Source of the DNA: Xylaria sp. FL1777
Lineage: Eukaryota > Ascomycota > Sordariomycetes > Xylariales > Xylariaceae
Direction: 5' to 3'
NCBI GenBank assembly: GCA_022578965.1
Contig: MU400553.1
Span: 186,001-250,000 of the forward strand
DNA length: 64,000 nucleotides
The notes beneath the pieces were generated by a model, which saw nothing but the letters and a program-made list of their open reading frames with translations, searched no databases and was not told the origin of the DNA. This document shows positions 12,764 through 25,614 of this stretch, piece by piece. Both the position numbers and the translations under genes were made by a program. Every line of letters starts with the position of its first letter. Positions within the stretch are counted from its first letter, which is position 1.

Positions 12764-14203
12764 ATGGCAACTCCGGACGAGCAACGACGAGCGGAGATTG
12801 AGCGCATCATGCGCAACTACGACAAGAAAGGGCGGCCGGTGCGTTATTACTCCCACAAGGTCGGTACCGCCATATTCAGATATGCCATCGGGTATCCCAT
12901 CTGGGGCATCCTCTGGGTGCTTACTATGTTTTGTTTCACTGGTCGTCCGCCGTTCAGTCATGGTTGGTGTGGTACCGGCAGGATACAAGCCGAGCAGCGC
13001 AAGAGGGTCAACACGAGAGTAAAGTCCAATGTGCCGCGTCCACTCTATCGGCATAAGCTCCAGAACCATGACCCGAAATCCAAAGGACAATACGCGATCG
13101 ATGAGGCAGCGCTGAATAGAAGGCGTCGACTATCTTTTGGGGCTAATGATCAAGGACATCCCAAGACACTGAAAAGACTACTTAGACGCGCAAAGGGGGC
13201 TGTTTTGCTGGGCCGTGGAGGGACTAAACCACCACTGGAGCGCAGCCGTCTGTTAGAGCTTCCAGCAGAGATCAGAGCTCTCATCTGGCAGTATGCTCTT
13301 GGAAACCGTACAATTCATCTCTTCTACGGCGAGCCCGTCAAGCGCCAACCCTACGTCTTCCCACTCAAAGCCAGTCTTTTCCCACTGCGAGTCAGGCGTG
13401 CGGGGAGGGGTGGTAAGGTTGTCCGGAGGCTCAGCTGTGTAGAATGTGTTCACAGACAAAGTCCGAATGGCTGGGAGAATCAACATCCCTTGCAGGGTAG
13501 CTGTCCAGACTGCGGCGTGCTATGGAATTCTTTTGGCGAATGTACTGGCAAGGTCCAGTGGGGAGATATACCGAATGTAGGTCGGAGCACGCGTCCGTCG
13601 GCGAAGGAGATGGTTTCCGTCGAGGTGGTGGAAAGAGAGTGGAAGCCTTTGGCATTGCTCAGCACTTGTCGACAGATGTAAGTCTATGTTTGCCGTACTG
13701 CGCTCTAAGAACACAGCATCTCTGACGGTTGAGAAAGCTACAACGAAGCCATCGATCTTTTATACCGCGACAATACCTTCCACTTCCCGCTTTCCTACTT
13801 CTTGTTCTCATGCATGTATCCCAAGCCAATCCAAGATTTCTCAAACACGATTTTAGTCCAGCGGTTGAATCGTATCACTCGCGTCTCCATAACCGCATTC
13901 ATAAACTCTCCACAGTTCGGAGGCCTTTCCGATGTATTAACTCAACACCTACCAGGCCTTCAATACCTAGAGCTACAGGTGATTATGGCGCATGTTGAAG
14001 GCCGCCGAGGTCCAGATATACCGACCCTCATAAAGCTTGTAAGGGAGATGAAGAATAGAGTGACAGGTGTAAGAGTAATATTAAGAGCTGAGCTGGACAG
14101 TAATGTTCTCTCCATGCTGGATATTGAGCTGCCAGATGGAGTGCAAGTCCTCACAGCGCCCAATGAAGTGCGAGAAAGGAGGGCAATGATTTTTGAGGGG
14201 TAG
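12764..14203 (+). CDS. DUF7730 (F-box/2EXR-like) domain protein
   Basis: Two exons, 12764-13677 and 13738-14203, join to 459 codons. The 60-nt intron has donor GTAAGT, branch point CTGAC and acceptor AAAG, and splicing creates STCRQ-IYNEAIDLLYRDN, the conserved heart of DUF7730/F-box-like fungal proteins. The LLELPAEIRALIWQYAL motif at about residues 163-179 begins this domain. The family is large, mostly uncharacterised and typical of expanded, lineage-specific fungal genes. Unusual here are an N-terminal hydrophobic stretch (about residues 35-59) that could be a membrane segment, and two CxxC pairs (C225/C228 and C247/C250) between the motif and the intron that could bind zinc. Function is unknown. 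The exon model is well supported; a role as a ubiquitin-ligase adaptor would only be an inference from the F-box-like motif. Confidence 0.85.
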
Positions 14204-16770
14204 AACAACATTGGCCACCACAATATGGCGTATATGATTTATGGCTATAAGAACCCTGTGCTGGTCCTGAAAGGTCTAAGTTATTACCAACATGCAGGGC
14301 CCTGTATCGGCCTGGTTTGCCTGCTAGGATTGTCAGGAAGGACTTTGAAATGGAGGAATTATTGGGATCCAGATGCCCAATCTTATGCAAACAGGCCCTT
14401 CGGCATCGTTTAAATAATGTCAGGTACCCCAAAGTCCTGAATAGCTGAGTGAGTGAGTTGATGGCCGGCGACATAAGCAATATCTGACATCACCGTCGCC
14501 GATAAACTGCGAGCTGAGCACTTAGCGTACTTCGCTAAAATCTAAAAGGAGGGCATTGGATCCTGAAAATCGCAACTTTTGCTGGAACGGGAAAAAGAAC
14601 TGTTGCTTTCTTAGCCCGTGACCTATTTCAAACATGCGGCACGCGTGGTCACTTCTATCACGGAAGTGTAGATATCATCACACAATAAAACCCTAAACTT
14701 TCACTAACATATGCAGTAGGGTCACTAGGGACTTACCATCACCGTCGTAAGACTCACTGTCACCCAATAGGAATTGTGATCGACAATACTTACCATTTGG
14801 CACTTATTTATCCTGTATATTATCAGGAACTGGAATGCTTCTTTGCCACGAAGTGACTGGAGCTAGAATTGCCACAATGTCTAGGAGCAAGAGTTAGACA
14901 CCTCCTACGTGGCTTACAAGACTAGTCAAAGCTCACTACAGAGTCAAGGGATTCTGCTCAGCAGGGATAGAATAGGCGAGTTTGACTTGCCTCTGCTTGA
15001 TACGGTGGCATTCCCGTGCATGACCAACATCAAGAGAGGTCAAAGATGTCCCATGACCCCTTACTCGTTTTGGGGCTCTCAGTAGATGAGGAGACTGGCT
15101 CATTCACCGAAAGTACCTACGCAGTAAAGCTTGGCGGCGCAGCGATATAGCCACCAGGATCCTATAGACTAAGTAAGTAGCCTCGGTAATAAGATTTTGA
15201 TCAGGTTTAGTACAAGCCTAGCAGCTTCCGGCATATCCTAGGGCGTGTTGCGCATTAACGAGATACAAGGATGCGAATTCGTGAAGGGCTAGATTCCCGC
15301 AGATGGATCGGAGGGACCAGCACCTGGCTTACTAGATGCTTGCTAAGATATGCCGGCCGATCCTTAGTTAAGGAAAAGCGGGAGCTATAAAAAAAGATCA
15401 GAAAATGTTGAAGAATAGAATTCGAGGTTTTAGAATGGCTAGCACTTGGAACATATGTGATAATAATCTCGGAATAAAGATGATACCCGAAGGAATCCTT
15501 CATGTGATCGGAGTAATACATCTGGTGGCTGTGCTGCGGCGTGGAATGGGCTGATGTGGCCAACTCCAAATGCCGAGAACAATAAATCTAGGTATAATAC
15601 CGGACATTGTTTGAAACATTCTCAAGAAAGCAATCCGGAGACCTCCCTCCTCGACTTGACGAATGTTACTTGCGTTACCGAGACAGGGCCTCGAAGCAAC
15701 ATGACCAGTAGTGGGCAAATACACTCAACCGAAGTAAAACTTGCTGTCGTTACTAGCATGCATGAATAACAAGGGCGCTAAACGTACGACTCATTCTCTA
15801 CTCAGTATCTTCAACATACGATCCTTCCCTCAACATCATCAATGGCCGTAGACCAGTGATTCCACGATTACTGCGTAGTATTACCCCAGAGCATGTGATG
15901 TGAGAGCATATTATTAAGGCGTGATTCTTGTCGTGAAAATGAGACGCTCTAGGAAGCGTAGGACGAAGGACGCGGGATTTGTCGTATGCACATCTAGATG
16001 GTGTAGATAGTGGTTTTCGTGCTTTCAGATCTTGCACAACTAACCCTGTCTCTCGTGCATTCGCTTAAAAAGGAATTTCTCTAGATTATTCCAGAGTAGC
16101 GAGCAACTAGGCCGACATAAGGGGGCAAGAGACTTTTACCCAAAGGAATACATATCTCTGGTTCAGGGTACTTGATCTCCGGATCATATCAATAACCCGA
16201 CTCTTGACTATCTTAGACCTCTCTGGTGCATAGATTCCCTGTCTCCGTGAGAATAAATTACAACTTATCGAAGTTGATTGACTCCTGTTAGACTCCGAAA
16301 GACGGAACCCATCAATTGTCACCAAGCATTTCCATTACTTACAACGCTCAAGTATCAGACACAAAATAAAAAGGACATTCTCTCATTAAATCCCAGAGTT
16401 GCGTCATGCTCGATCATTTGCCACGAGACAACCATGAATTGCGTAATATGGCGCTCAATAGGAGGTGAATGGTCAACGTATTAGCCGCCGGCAAAATGGA
16501 TCTCCTTAATCTGCCTTCCCCAGACGATCTCCCTCGCCATATTGCCGGTAATATTGAGCCTCAATAAGATGGCCGGTTATAGGATATACTCCAGTCGAAA
16601 TCGGCGAGTCTGGGCATATTACGCGTCTCCCAAGTCCAGCCTTTGGCGCGTGGATCGACTCGCGTATATAGCGGTGGAAGTTGCTCGAGAGAAATTTAGG
16701 TGAACCACCTTCAGCCTCTCGACACTCCACTGATCTGCGAAACAACCAAGGCAAACGAATAGCCGTCAGA
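14204..16770. other. Intergenic region, no supported gene
   Basis: Only short frames without domains are visible between the DUF7730 gene and the xylanase. The right end must contain the xylanase promoter. No repeat, tRNA or transposon relic was recognised. Confidence 0.55.
16481..16486 (-). promoter_or_regulatory. Candidate XlnR/XYR1 box
   Basis: TTAGCC on the plus strand is GGCTAA on the minus strand, the core recognised by the xylanase activator XlnR/XYR1 in Aspergillus and Trichoderma. It lies about 285 bp upstream of the GH11 xylanase start codon, a sensible distance. A 6-bp motif is expected by chance at this length scale, so the position rather than the match is the argument. Confidence 0.3.
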
Positions 16771-17687
<917 letters not shown>

Positions 17688-18421
17688 GACACCATCTACT
17701 GTGCGTGGAAGTGAATTGCTTGACGGGGGTTGTGTTCCCGGCAAAATGATGGAACGGGGACTCGCGCTTTACTGTCCGTGGAGGATAGGAGGATGCTGTA
17801 CATAGCGTATGAAGAATAGCGACAATATTAAGTAGGTAGCTCTGCTCTGTGTGTTTTATTGTCCGACTCAGTAGGTGAAATGTCTCTTGTGAGACTATGG
17901 TGAGAATCATGGAAGCTAAAAAGAGAGGGTGCAAGAGTATAGAAATATTGCTGCTGAATACATAGAAGCACAAGTCGGGTAAGGAACTGCTTAGAAACAA
18001 GCTCCTCATTTAACGCCTTGGTTAGCGCGACTCTGTAAACAAAACTGAAGGAACTAGATGGCTATATGAGAATTAGACGCCATAACTGATACGGGTTTAA
18101 TTACGTACCTAGGTAATTAATGGCAACCAGTATATAAGCAGCGAGAGGCGCTAGTAACAATGGTTTCTTATGGTCACAGTGTCACACGTCCACCCGTGGA
18201 TCGGGTAAACGCCCAAGAGAATTGCGTACTATTATGGCCAATCAAGGTCCCTCATGTCCTCATTGTCGAAGCGATACTAACCGTTCACTATGCTACATTG
18301 CGAGTCGTTTTAAGAGTGGAAAAATTTACAAGGGAAGACCAAGCTCTTCCGGATGATACATGTATGTTTTGCAAGGCTCCTGCACCGTCAACTCCCTTTC
18401 GCACACTACCATTGGTCTTAT
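17688..18421. other. Intergenic region between xylanase and MAM33
   Basis: Both flanking genes end here (convergent arrangement), so this stretch holds two 3' untranslated regions. I see no other gene; the 94-codon frame at 18160-18444 overlaps the MAM33 end and has no recognisable content. Confidence 0.55.
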
Positions 18422-19365
18422 CTAAGCCTCGACGAAATCTTTGATGTTCTTTAACCAGGCTTGGTATTCCCGTTGCTCTTTTGCATCCATGTAGTCAGGT
18501 ACGAAGATGGCCATGGCCGTTGAGATGCCACGCTCCTCTAGGAAGCGCTCCATTAGGAGCTGTAGGTCCTCGTCGAGGCTACCAAAGGGCGGGCCGGGGT
18601 AGACGTCTTCAGCGCCGTGAACAGCCTCGGGGGACGAGCTGTGCGCCATCTTGGGATCTTTGTAGTAATAGAAGTTCTCGACGAGGATGGATCCGTCCTG
18701 TGCTACGGCCTCGATGTTCAAAGCGCCCTTGTTGGGCTTCTCAACAACAATGTTCAGGCGGCAGGGGATGGAGGACTCGTCCATGTCGTCAATGTCCTCT
18801 TCGGCCTCGGCCTCGGCCTCGGCTAGTTGCTTGCCCTCAGGGGTGTCCATCTCTTCGTCGGTCAGCGCCTCATCGTTGAAGCCATCGGGCTCGTAGTTGG
18901 CAAGATCCGAGATGGAGAACGAGACAGTGATGCTGTAGAAGGCGTGTTAGGGACGAATTCATCCAATGCTTGTTCTAACAAGCGGATACGTAATACTGAC
19001 GTTTCATTACCGAATTTGCGCACGAGATAGACATCTTCCTGGCCGGGTTCGTCCTTGAGCTCGAAGGGGCTGTTGTCAAGGAAGTCCTTGATACTGGCAG
19101 GGGGCGGCTCGCTGTTCTTCAACTCCTTCTCAAACTCCAGTTCGCTCCCGAGCTTCGCCACCAGCTCCTGGTCAGCCTCATTCGCGGGCGCGTGTCTTAA
19201 CGGTGTCGACGAGAAGGCGGCGGCGAGCTGTGGTGTGCGCAGAGGCGCCCATGCTGTTCTCAATAGCGAGCTTGGCTGGGCGATTCTGGTCTGTCGGATG
19301 GTGGTTGAACTCAGACGGCTCAGCGTGCGAGGCGCTGAGCGTGCGGCAGCTCGAAGAGACATCAT
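18422..19365 (-). CDS. MAM33: Mitochondrial acidic matrix protein, MAM33/p32 family
   Basis: Two exons on the minus strand, 19365-19001 and 18932-18422, encode 291 residues. The 68-nt intron has donor GTCAGT, a CCTAACA branch point and acceptor CTACAG; splicing gives KFGNE-TITVSFSISDL, the conserved p32 core. The N terminus (MMSLRAAARSAPRTLSRLSS) is Arg/Ser-rich and acid-free, a classical matrix-targeting sequence; an FSSTPLRHAP processing-type segment follows. A very acidic loop (EAEAEAEEDIDDMDE) and the C-terminal helix ending EYQAWLKNIKDFVEA are characteristic of this doughnut-shaped trimer. Family members act in the mitochondrial matrix in translation and respiratory assembly. Met1 and Met2 are adjacent, so the start could be either. 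The gene converges with the xylanase gene. Confidence 0.95.
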
Positions 19366-21623
19366 CTTTGGTGGCGTGACGTTTTCGGTGGGGATTACAG
19401 ATGATGGTGAAGATGGGGATGTAGAATACGTTACTCAAAAGTATCACACATGGGATGGATTTTATTTGACGTCGCAATGAGAATTTACTTCTGCACGGAC
19501 CAATGTCTAATCAGCTAGCGTTTCCACTACGGTAGCCAGCTTGGTCCCCCCACCTTTTCTCTGCTCTTATCAGCTATCTCTACGTTATCTAGATAAGATA
19601 AGTACATATCTCCAATAACGCGGCAATACGGACCTCCAGGGCTCTTCCTACCTACGTCACCTCTGTCTATAGTATCTCGTTCCCACATGATGGAGATTGT
19701 GGCTGGAACTTTTTAGGTCTGGGTTCAGATTAAAGATCACGTCGCGTAGGTATAGGTAAGTGTACAACTACTGGATAGAAGAACAGACTTGTTTGATGCA
19801 TCTTCTTCCTGCCAGCCAATAGATCAGCTAGAGGGAAGCTGTCTAGCGACTCAAGGGACGCGAAGAAGCTAAGCCACTTCAAACGCCATTCTCTCCGACG
19901 GCCGAGGAAACCCGCTGGACTGGGATTCATGATTCATGGCCGCTTTGTTTACATTGCCCCCCTGCTTCTGTGCCAATGACCTTCAACACCGAAACCTCCT
20001 TGAAGTCAGCTTCACCTGTGCCATCGTCAATCTCGTGTTTGTCGCGCGTCGCGGTGCTGACTTTGGCCCAGCAATCATCGTATCCGTCCGGCATGGCCTG
20101 TTGTGGCGCAGGACCCCTCCATGTCCGTCTCGCCTAGGACTGCCAAGCTCTTCACCAAATGTATCATGCACGAATTGAAACGGGAAAGCCGAAGATTTGT
20201 CGAATGTGCAAGTGTCGTTTATATCATGTTCATCCTCAGAGACCTCCTATATACAATCCAGTTGACCTGGTGCCTGCAACTCCAACACTGGTAGAGAGAC
20301 CTGTTGCTCTTGTGGCTGGTTTTTATGCCTCTCCCACAAGAGCCGAAAATGCCTTTCTTGGTCGCCGAGCATGGTTTCTCCGAAATGAGGATGGTTTCCT
20401 CCTCGGTGCATAGACAGCACGTCCTTAGATGTACGACGTAGCTGCACATGCCTTGATAATGTTAGGATGTGAAGTGTATCGATTATAAAGGAAGACGCAC
20501 CGCTGGACTGTGTTGCGTAAGATGCTTGCTGTTAAAAGTCTTGACAGGAGGAACATCAACACACGGCGAACATTAGATGTTGTGAAGGACCCGGGCCGTA
20601 ACACATACCTCCGATATATTTATACTTAAATATCATGCTATCAGCCCTTCGTTTTAATGGAGCTTGCCTAGCGTTCCTTTGCCACGCACTCCTGTTTCTA
20701 CTGCTGGATATGCGTCGCGACACCCAGGGAGCCAATAGGGAACGCAACAACATACATATTGGTTGCTTCATTCAATGGAACCGGGACCAGGATTTGAGTG
20801 TGTGCTAGCCACGGCAGTAGCTATTATCAAATGGAAAATGTTGGCACATGAAAGTGCAAACACCATCGGATGCTTGACATAGGTGTGCGTCTCCTCTGCG
20901 TTGCGAACTGTGGCAGTCGAGAGAAGGGTTGTTAAAAGTCACAGGTACTGAGTTATATAGACACGAGAGTTTCATTGAAGGTATATTGGGTCTATTATCT
21001 CTGGTATTTGAGTCGGGAGCCATGTGAGCCGACGGTTAAGACCTGGAAGAGGCGGATGTATCTGAGCGTTGTGGCCGCCGGCTTCTTCCTTGGCCCAAGC
21101 TGACAATACTATACTATCCTGTGTATAAACATCTGAGGAATAGTATGACAGTGTGGCAGCATAATTATCACTTAATAGTATCCTGTTTCTAGTGATGAGT
21201 GTCAGCTGGCGTTGTTGACAAGATCGGCCGAAGTCTCGGACATCTACTCCAACTGCAGTCCCATCTCTCTAGGCGAATCAACGTGGAGAATGCCAAGGTT
21301 AGGCACAGGAATGAAACTACATGGCTTGCGAGGATAAGACATGCTCAAGTCGGATAGCCTAGCAGCCCGAGCGCATTCGCAGACATGACTGGTGTGAAAC
21401 AAGTTGTAGCTTGCCGCGACGGGCCCCCGAAGTTTGCGATTGCGGGTCTGAGCAATCGAAGACCGGGCAAGCCCTGCAATGGCGGCTGCCTGCACCGGTG
21501 GGCGGCATGCTTGCAGATATCAACACACATAGCAAGATTAGCCGAACTTGGCATGAGTCCGGCTTTACAGCGAGGTTTCTCAGTGCGAACTGCGGGGTAA
21601 AATGTTCCCAATCGTCCGATGGC
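19366..21623. other. Intergenic region of about 2.3 kb
   Basis: This lies between the MAM33 5' end and the TMA16 3' end. It contains one weak candidate frame (20159-20413, listed separately) and otherwise only short frames. No repeat or RNA gene was recognised. Confidence 0.5.
20159..20413 (+). CDS. Hypothetical small Cys-containing protein
   Basis: An 84-codon ATG frame begins MYHARIETGKPKICRMCKCR, with a CxxCxC cluster followed by a His and then a proline-rich and an aromatic segment ending in RRAWFLRNEDGFLLGA. Codon use varies at third positions in a gene-like way, and the text reads like part of a conserved protein, but I do not recognise a family. It could be the last exon of a longer gene: open frames lie just upstream (19936-20178), but I could not establish a convincing splice junction. 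It could also be a decayed fragment. Confidence 0.3.
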   Translation: MYHARIETGKPKICRMCKCRLYHVHPQRPPIYNPVDLVPATPTLVERPVALVAGFYASPTRAENAFLGRRAWFLRNEDGFLLGA

Positions 21624-22323
21624 TCAATGGTCGCCCTTCGGCGGAAAGCTCGCGGGCTTGGTTATCCCGTTAGATTGTATCCTCACCCATTTGAACGTCG
21701 TAAGGTATGACCAGGAGCCTTCCCATTTTTGCACAAGGGTGGCGTTCTCTTGTGTATCGAGAACCGGCAGAACTAGACGACTTGTTAGCCAATGGTTTGG
21801 CCATAAAGCGCGATGACACTGACGAAAGCCATTATTATACTCTTTTTGTAAATGAGCGATCTTGACCTTCAGAAGATCTTCTTTGGCCTTGGCAGGTTGC
21901 CCTGGCCTACGTGCCTTCTTCACTTCATCGAGTTCTTCGTCGTACTGGTGGACATACCTATCATAAAGTTAGCCACAGCCTTGAGGAATCTGGAATACGG
22001 AGAGTGCATACGTCTTAATGAGTTCATGAATGACATCAACACCGAGGGGCTGACCGCCGTTCTGCTTCAACGCTTCCTGAAAGAAGGCGGCTCGTTCAAC
22101 TACACGTTTGGTAGTCAGTCACTGGCCTCTTATCGTTTGAGCAATCAGACGTACTATACGGCTGATCTTTCTTTCTCCTCGCGGCTGCAATCTTTTCAAG
22201 CTTTTCATCTCTCATTTGCGCCCGGTGAAGCCTCTTGGAGTCTCGAGAATACTGGTGCAGGGAGTCGATGGTACCCTTTTTCTTCGAGATGGCTTTGCGC
22301 GTGCGTTCTAAAGTTTTCGGCAT
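21624..22323 (-). CDS. TMA16: Translation machinery-associated protein 16 (TMA16)
   Basis: Four exons on the minus strand (22323-22155, 22099-22012, 21957-21824, 21772-21624) encode 179 residues, about the length of yeast Tma16. The protein begins MPKTLERTRKAISKKKG, with SRDSKRLHRAQMRDEKLEK next, continues through FFQEALKQNGGQPLGVDVIHELI and the VHQYDEELDEVKKARRPG segment, and ends with WEGSWSYLTTFKWVRI, all signatures of this family. Tma16 associates with pre-60S particles in the nucleus during ribosome assembly. Introns are 55, 54 and 51 nt, with donors GTACGT, GTATGC and GTCAGT; phases agree at every junction. A long plus-strand open frame (21852-22361) lies over exons 1-3 and is an antisense shadow. 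The gene is divergent from EXO1, with 858 bp between start codons. Confidence 0.95.
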
Positions 22324-23181
22324 CTCGAAAGATAAGAGATGACAACGAGACTTATGTGTAAGAGGGAAAAACCCGTCTATTGACGAATAACTTTATATGA
22401 TATTGCTCCTCCTAACTCAGGAATTTATATCTATAGGGGACCTAGATGGATACCTAGTCTACACAGAAGCAGCATGAGAGCCATTTGGCGGGGTGAAAAT
22501 TGTATCGAAGTGCTATCTATGATATTAACACTGTCACTGCCAGGTGGCAAGGGCAGCTGCCCAGGTGTTTGAGACTTATGTAAGCTATGTCTCTAACAGG
22601 TGCTTTCATAAGCGTGGTTCATTCTATAGCATACATGCAATTAATGAATCTAGGAAGCACGTTGCTCTGGAAATAGAACCGACATGGGCAAGGCGCGCGC
22701 TCCACGACGCGCTCTCCCAATTAGTCTTATCGATTACTGGCCCGGCCTCACTCACCTACAAGTTCCCTTTTCCACGTGCTTCCCTTCTTACCTGGTTTAG
22801 ACGTGATGTTAAGTTTGGGTCTGTTCTCTATCGTCGAACTCTTGAATCTCTACTTATTCTTTGTCTTTCTGGCCTCCGTAACCTGTGCTCTCGCGTCTAA
22901 TTTACCAGCTGTTCGAGTCTTGTGTACTTTCGGTATTGATCTTGGCGTGTTTACTTGAGCCACAGACCGAGCTACTGCTTCACCGCATCTTGCTACGTCG
23001 CGTTTCTGGAAGCCCTACAGCTACAGAGCTCCTATATACATTCAATACTACTTGGAACTTCCAATTCAAGCTGCTTAGTCACCTGCTGGCTAGGTATTTC
23101 CATTGGCTGTTTAATGGCAATAATCTGAATACCGGCTATCGGGGCTACTGGGCCGCTATTCACGCTAATTCCTTCTACGCG
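22324..23181. other. Divergent promoter region between TMA16 and EXO1
   Basis: The two start codons are 858 bp apart and face away from each other, so this segment must carry both promoters. The open frames inside it have no recognisable content, and I do not see a gene. Confidence 0.6.
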
Positions 23182-25614
23182 ATGGGTATTCAAGGTAAAG
23201 TCATGGCCAGCTATGCCTTCGACCCGACTGATATATTGACTAAGTCAGGATTATTGCCCTTACTGAAGTCGATACATCGACCTACTGAGTTGAAGAAATT
23301 CGAGGGCGAAACCTTTGGAGTTGACGCCTATGGGTGGTTGCATCGAGGTGCCATAGCATGTGCCATTGAGCTTGCTCAAGGCAAGCCAACTCGAAAGTAA
23401 GTCAATGAATCAGCACCGGTAGTATTTCCACGCACTACATTTCTCACATTCTATACCAGGTATGTTGACTTCACGATGAACCGTGTTCGGATGTTGAAGC
23501 ACTTTGGCGTGACACCCTACATGGTTTTTGACGGAGATTTCCTGCCCAGTAAAGCTGCTACAGAGGTGGCACGCTCGAAACGAAGAGAAGATGGTAAGAA
23601 ACTAGGCTTAGAGTTATTAAAGGCGGGGAAGCCCTCGCAGGCTTACCAGGAACTACAAAAGGCCATCGATGTTACCCCTGAAATGGCTCGTCATCTTATT
23701 GAAGCGCTGAAGAAGGCCAACATTCCTTACGTCGTAGCGCCATACGAAGCCGACGCTCAGCTTGTTTACCTTGAACGTCAAGGAATCACCAGCGGGATCA
23801 TCTCAGAGGATTCGGATTTGCTAGTCTTTGGTGCTAAACGACTCATTACGAAGCTAGACCAGTATGGGCAATGTGTCGAAGTTAACCGTCGAGACTTCAA
23901 TGCCTGTCGTGAGGTTTCATTTATTAGCTGGGATGACAGGCTGTTCAGGCAAATGGCGATCTTGAGTGGATGTGACTACCTTGAAAGCATTCCTGGTCTG
24001 GGATTGAAGACGGCGCATCGACTGCTTCGGAAGCACAAATCAGTTGAACGGATTGTACGGACGCTTCAGTTCGAGGGTAAACACCGTATCCCGGCCAACT
24101 ACCTAACACTATTCCATCAAGCGGAGCATACGTTCTTGTACCAATGGGCTTTCTGCCCAACATCCCGAAAGCTCGTCAACCTTACTGCTCTCCCGCCTGA
24201 TCTTAACCTCGATCAGCTTCCTTTCATCGGATCTTGTGTAGAACCTCAGCTTGCTCAGCGAATTGCTAATGGAGATGTCAACCCGATCACAAAACAGGAG
24301 ATTATTCTTCCCATACCTCCTTCCCCAAGGAAACGTACTGCATCTACCGCCTACCGCAGCAGCAACATGCCATCACAGAGCCCTCAAGATACGCCTAAAA
24401 AACCAATCGATTCGTATTTCAAGAACCATCGCCGCGTAGCCCTTGCTGAGATGGATCCAAATTGTTTTCATGTTGACCCCGAGAGGATGACTGGTGAAGG
24501 TACCCAGCCGATCGTCTTTCCACTTCCAAGGCCGTATATTGATGGCGCTGAATCAAGGGCGCCTGACCCGCCCCGTACCTATATAAATAGGGGTAGGCGT
24601 TCCCCACGTGCATTACGTCGAAGAACAGAACCTATATCCAATATCCTCACTGATGATGGTCTTTCTCTGATGTCAAGCTCACGTCGAAGAACTACTGGAT
24701 CCGCAGCAGGGGTTTCTCAGCAGCCAGATAACGCTGCGGTTGGGACTAACCCTCGGCCGCCTAAAAAGGCACGTCTCTGTGATGATGGTGCATTGGAATT
24801 GAGCCCTGGAGAGAAAAGAAGCAAATTCTTTTCGCCGGGCGGTTCGGAAACTCAAAAGGGGACCAAGGGACAGGGCTATCTTATGTCGGATGATTCGATA
24901 GAAGAAGCTTTGAAAGAGCTCCCGGACCTAGAGGGATGGTCTAACCGACCGGATCGTCGCAAGACAATTTCAGTATTCCAGGGTGAATCAGATGCCCTTA
25001 AGGTTGATAAAAAAGCTGGCCCAGGCAATTCGGCAGATCTGGCACATGAGCAACTAGGAACTACTATTCCCGACACGCCTCCAAAATCTACCTTCAACCG
25101 CTTTAATTACACGCCCAACGCGCTCCCTCGTGGTTCACAACCAATGATGCCACCACGGAGACAAGGCTCAATCTCGTCTACAAGGAGCTCAAGGAGCTCA
25201 CTAATCTCCCTAACGCCAATTTCTACTCTGTCAAGCCAGCCATCTACCGCCAAAACAACACCAGCAACACCACGGCTCACACCGTTACAACAACTTGAAA
25301 GAAAGGCTCTCGGCAGAGGCAAGGAATCGCCAACATCAAAATTTGCGGCAACCCGAGCGCCTAAACGATCTAGCCTCGGTCGAATGAGCCTGGATTCGAT
25401 CCCGGTCAACCCAGCGTTTGTACCCCTACCTCCGGTCGACCTGGCCGAGGTGGAAGCGCTGAACGGAACCATTGGCAGCGAGGATCTCCTGGTGCCTGAA
25501 AGTGAGACGGAAGAATTTGAAACAGCGCCCATGTCAGAGAACACAGACCCAAGAGGGAAGAAGACGAGCTGTAGGACAATGGACCTGTCACAGTATATGT
25601 TTGCTTTAAGCTGA
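23182..25614 (+). CDS. EXO1: Exonuclease 1 (Rad2/XPG family DNA repair nuclease)
   Basis: Three exons, 23182-23194, 23249-23396 and 23460-25614, encode 771 residues. Exon 1 is only 13 nt (MGIQ plus one base); splicing restores MGIQGLLPLLKSIHRPTEL, the invariant Exo1 start. The nuclease core covers about residues 1-350. Metal-binding acids are visible: D30 (GVDAYGWLH), D78 (VFDGDFLPSK), E150 and D152 (YEADAQ), D171 and D173 (SEDSDLL) and D226 (GCDYL), followed by the helix-hairpin-helix ESIPGLGLKTA. Exo1 is a 5'-3' exonuclease and flap endonuclease used in mismatch repair, double-strand-break resection and meiosis in the nucleus. After the core comes a conserved PIDSYFKNHRR segment and a long, disordered Ser/Pro/Arg-rich tail typical of partner-binding regions. 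The introns (54 and 63 nt) have GTAAAG and GTAAGT donors. It is divergent from TMA16. Confidence 0.97.

Noticed and set aside
18481..19480. Several plus-strand frames up to 141 codons
   Set aside because: They are antisense shadows of MAM33; their Ala/Ser-rich text comes from the acidic-repeat codons read backwards.
21852..22361. 169-codon plus-strand frame
   Set aside because: It is antisense to TMA16 exons 1-3, whose spliced product is a clear family match.
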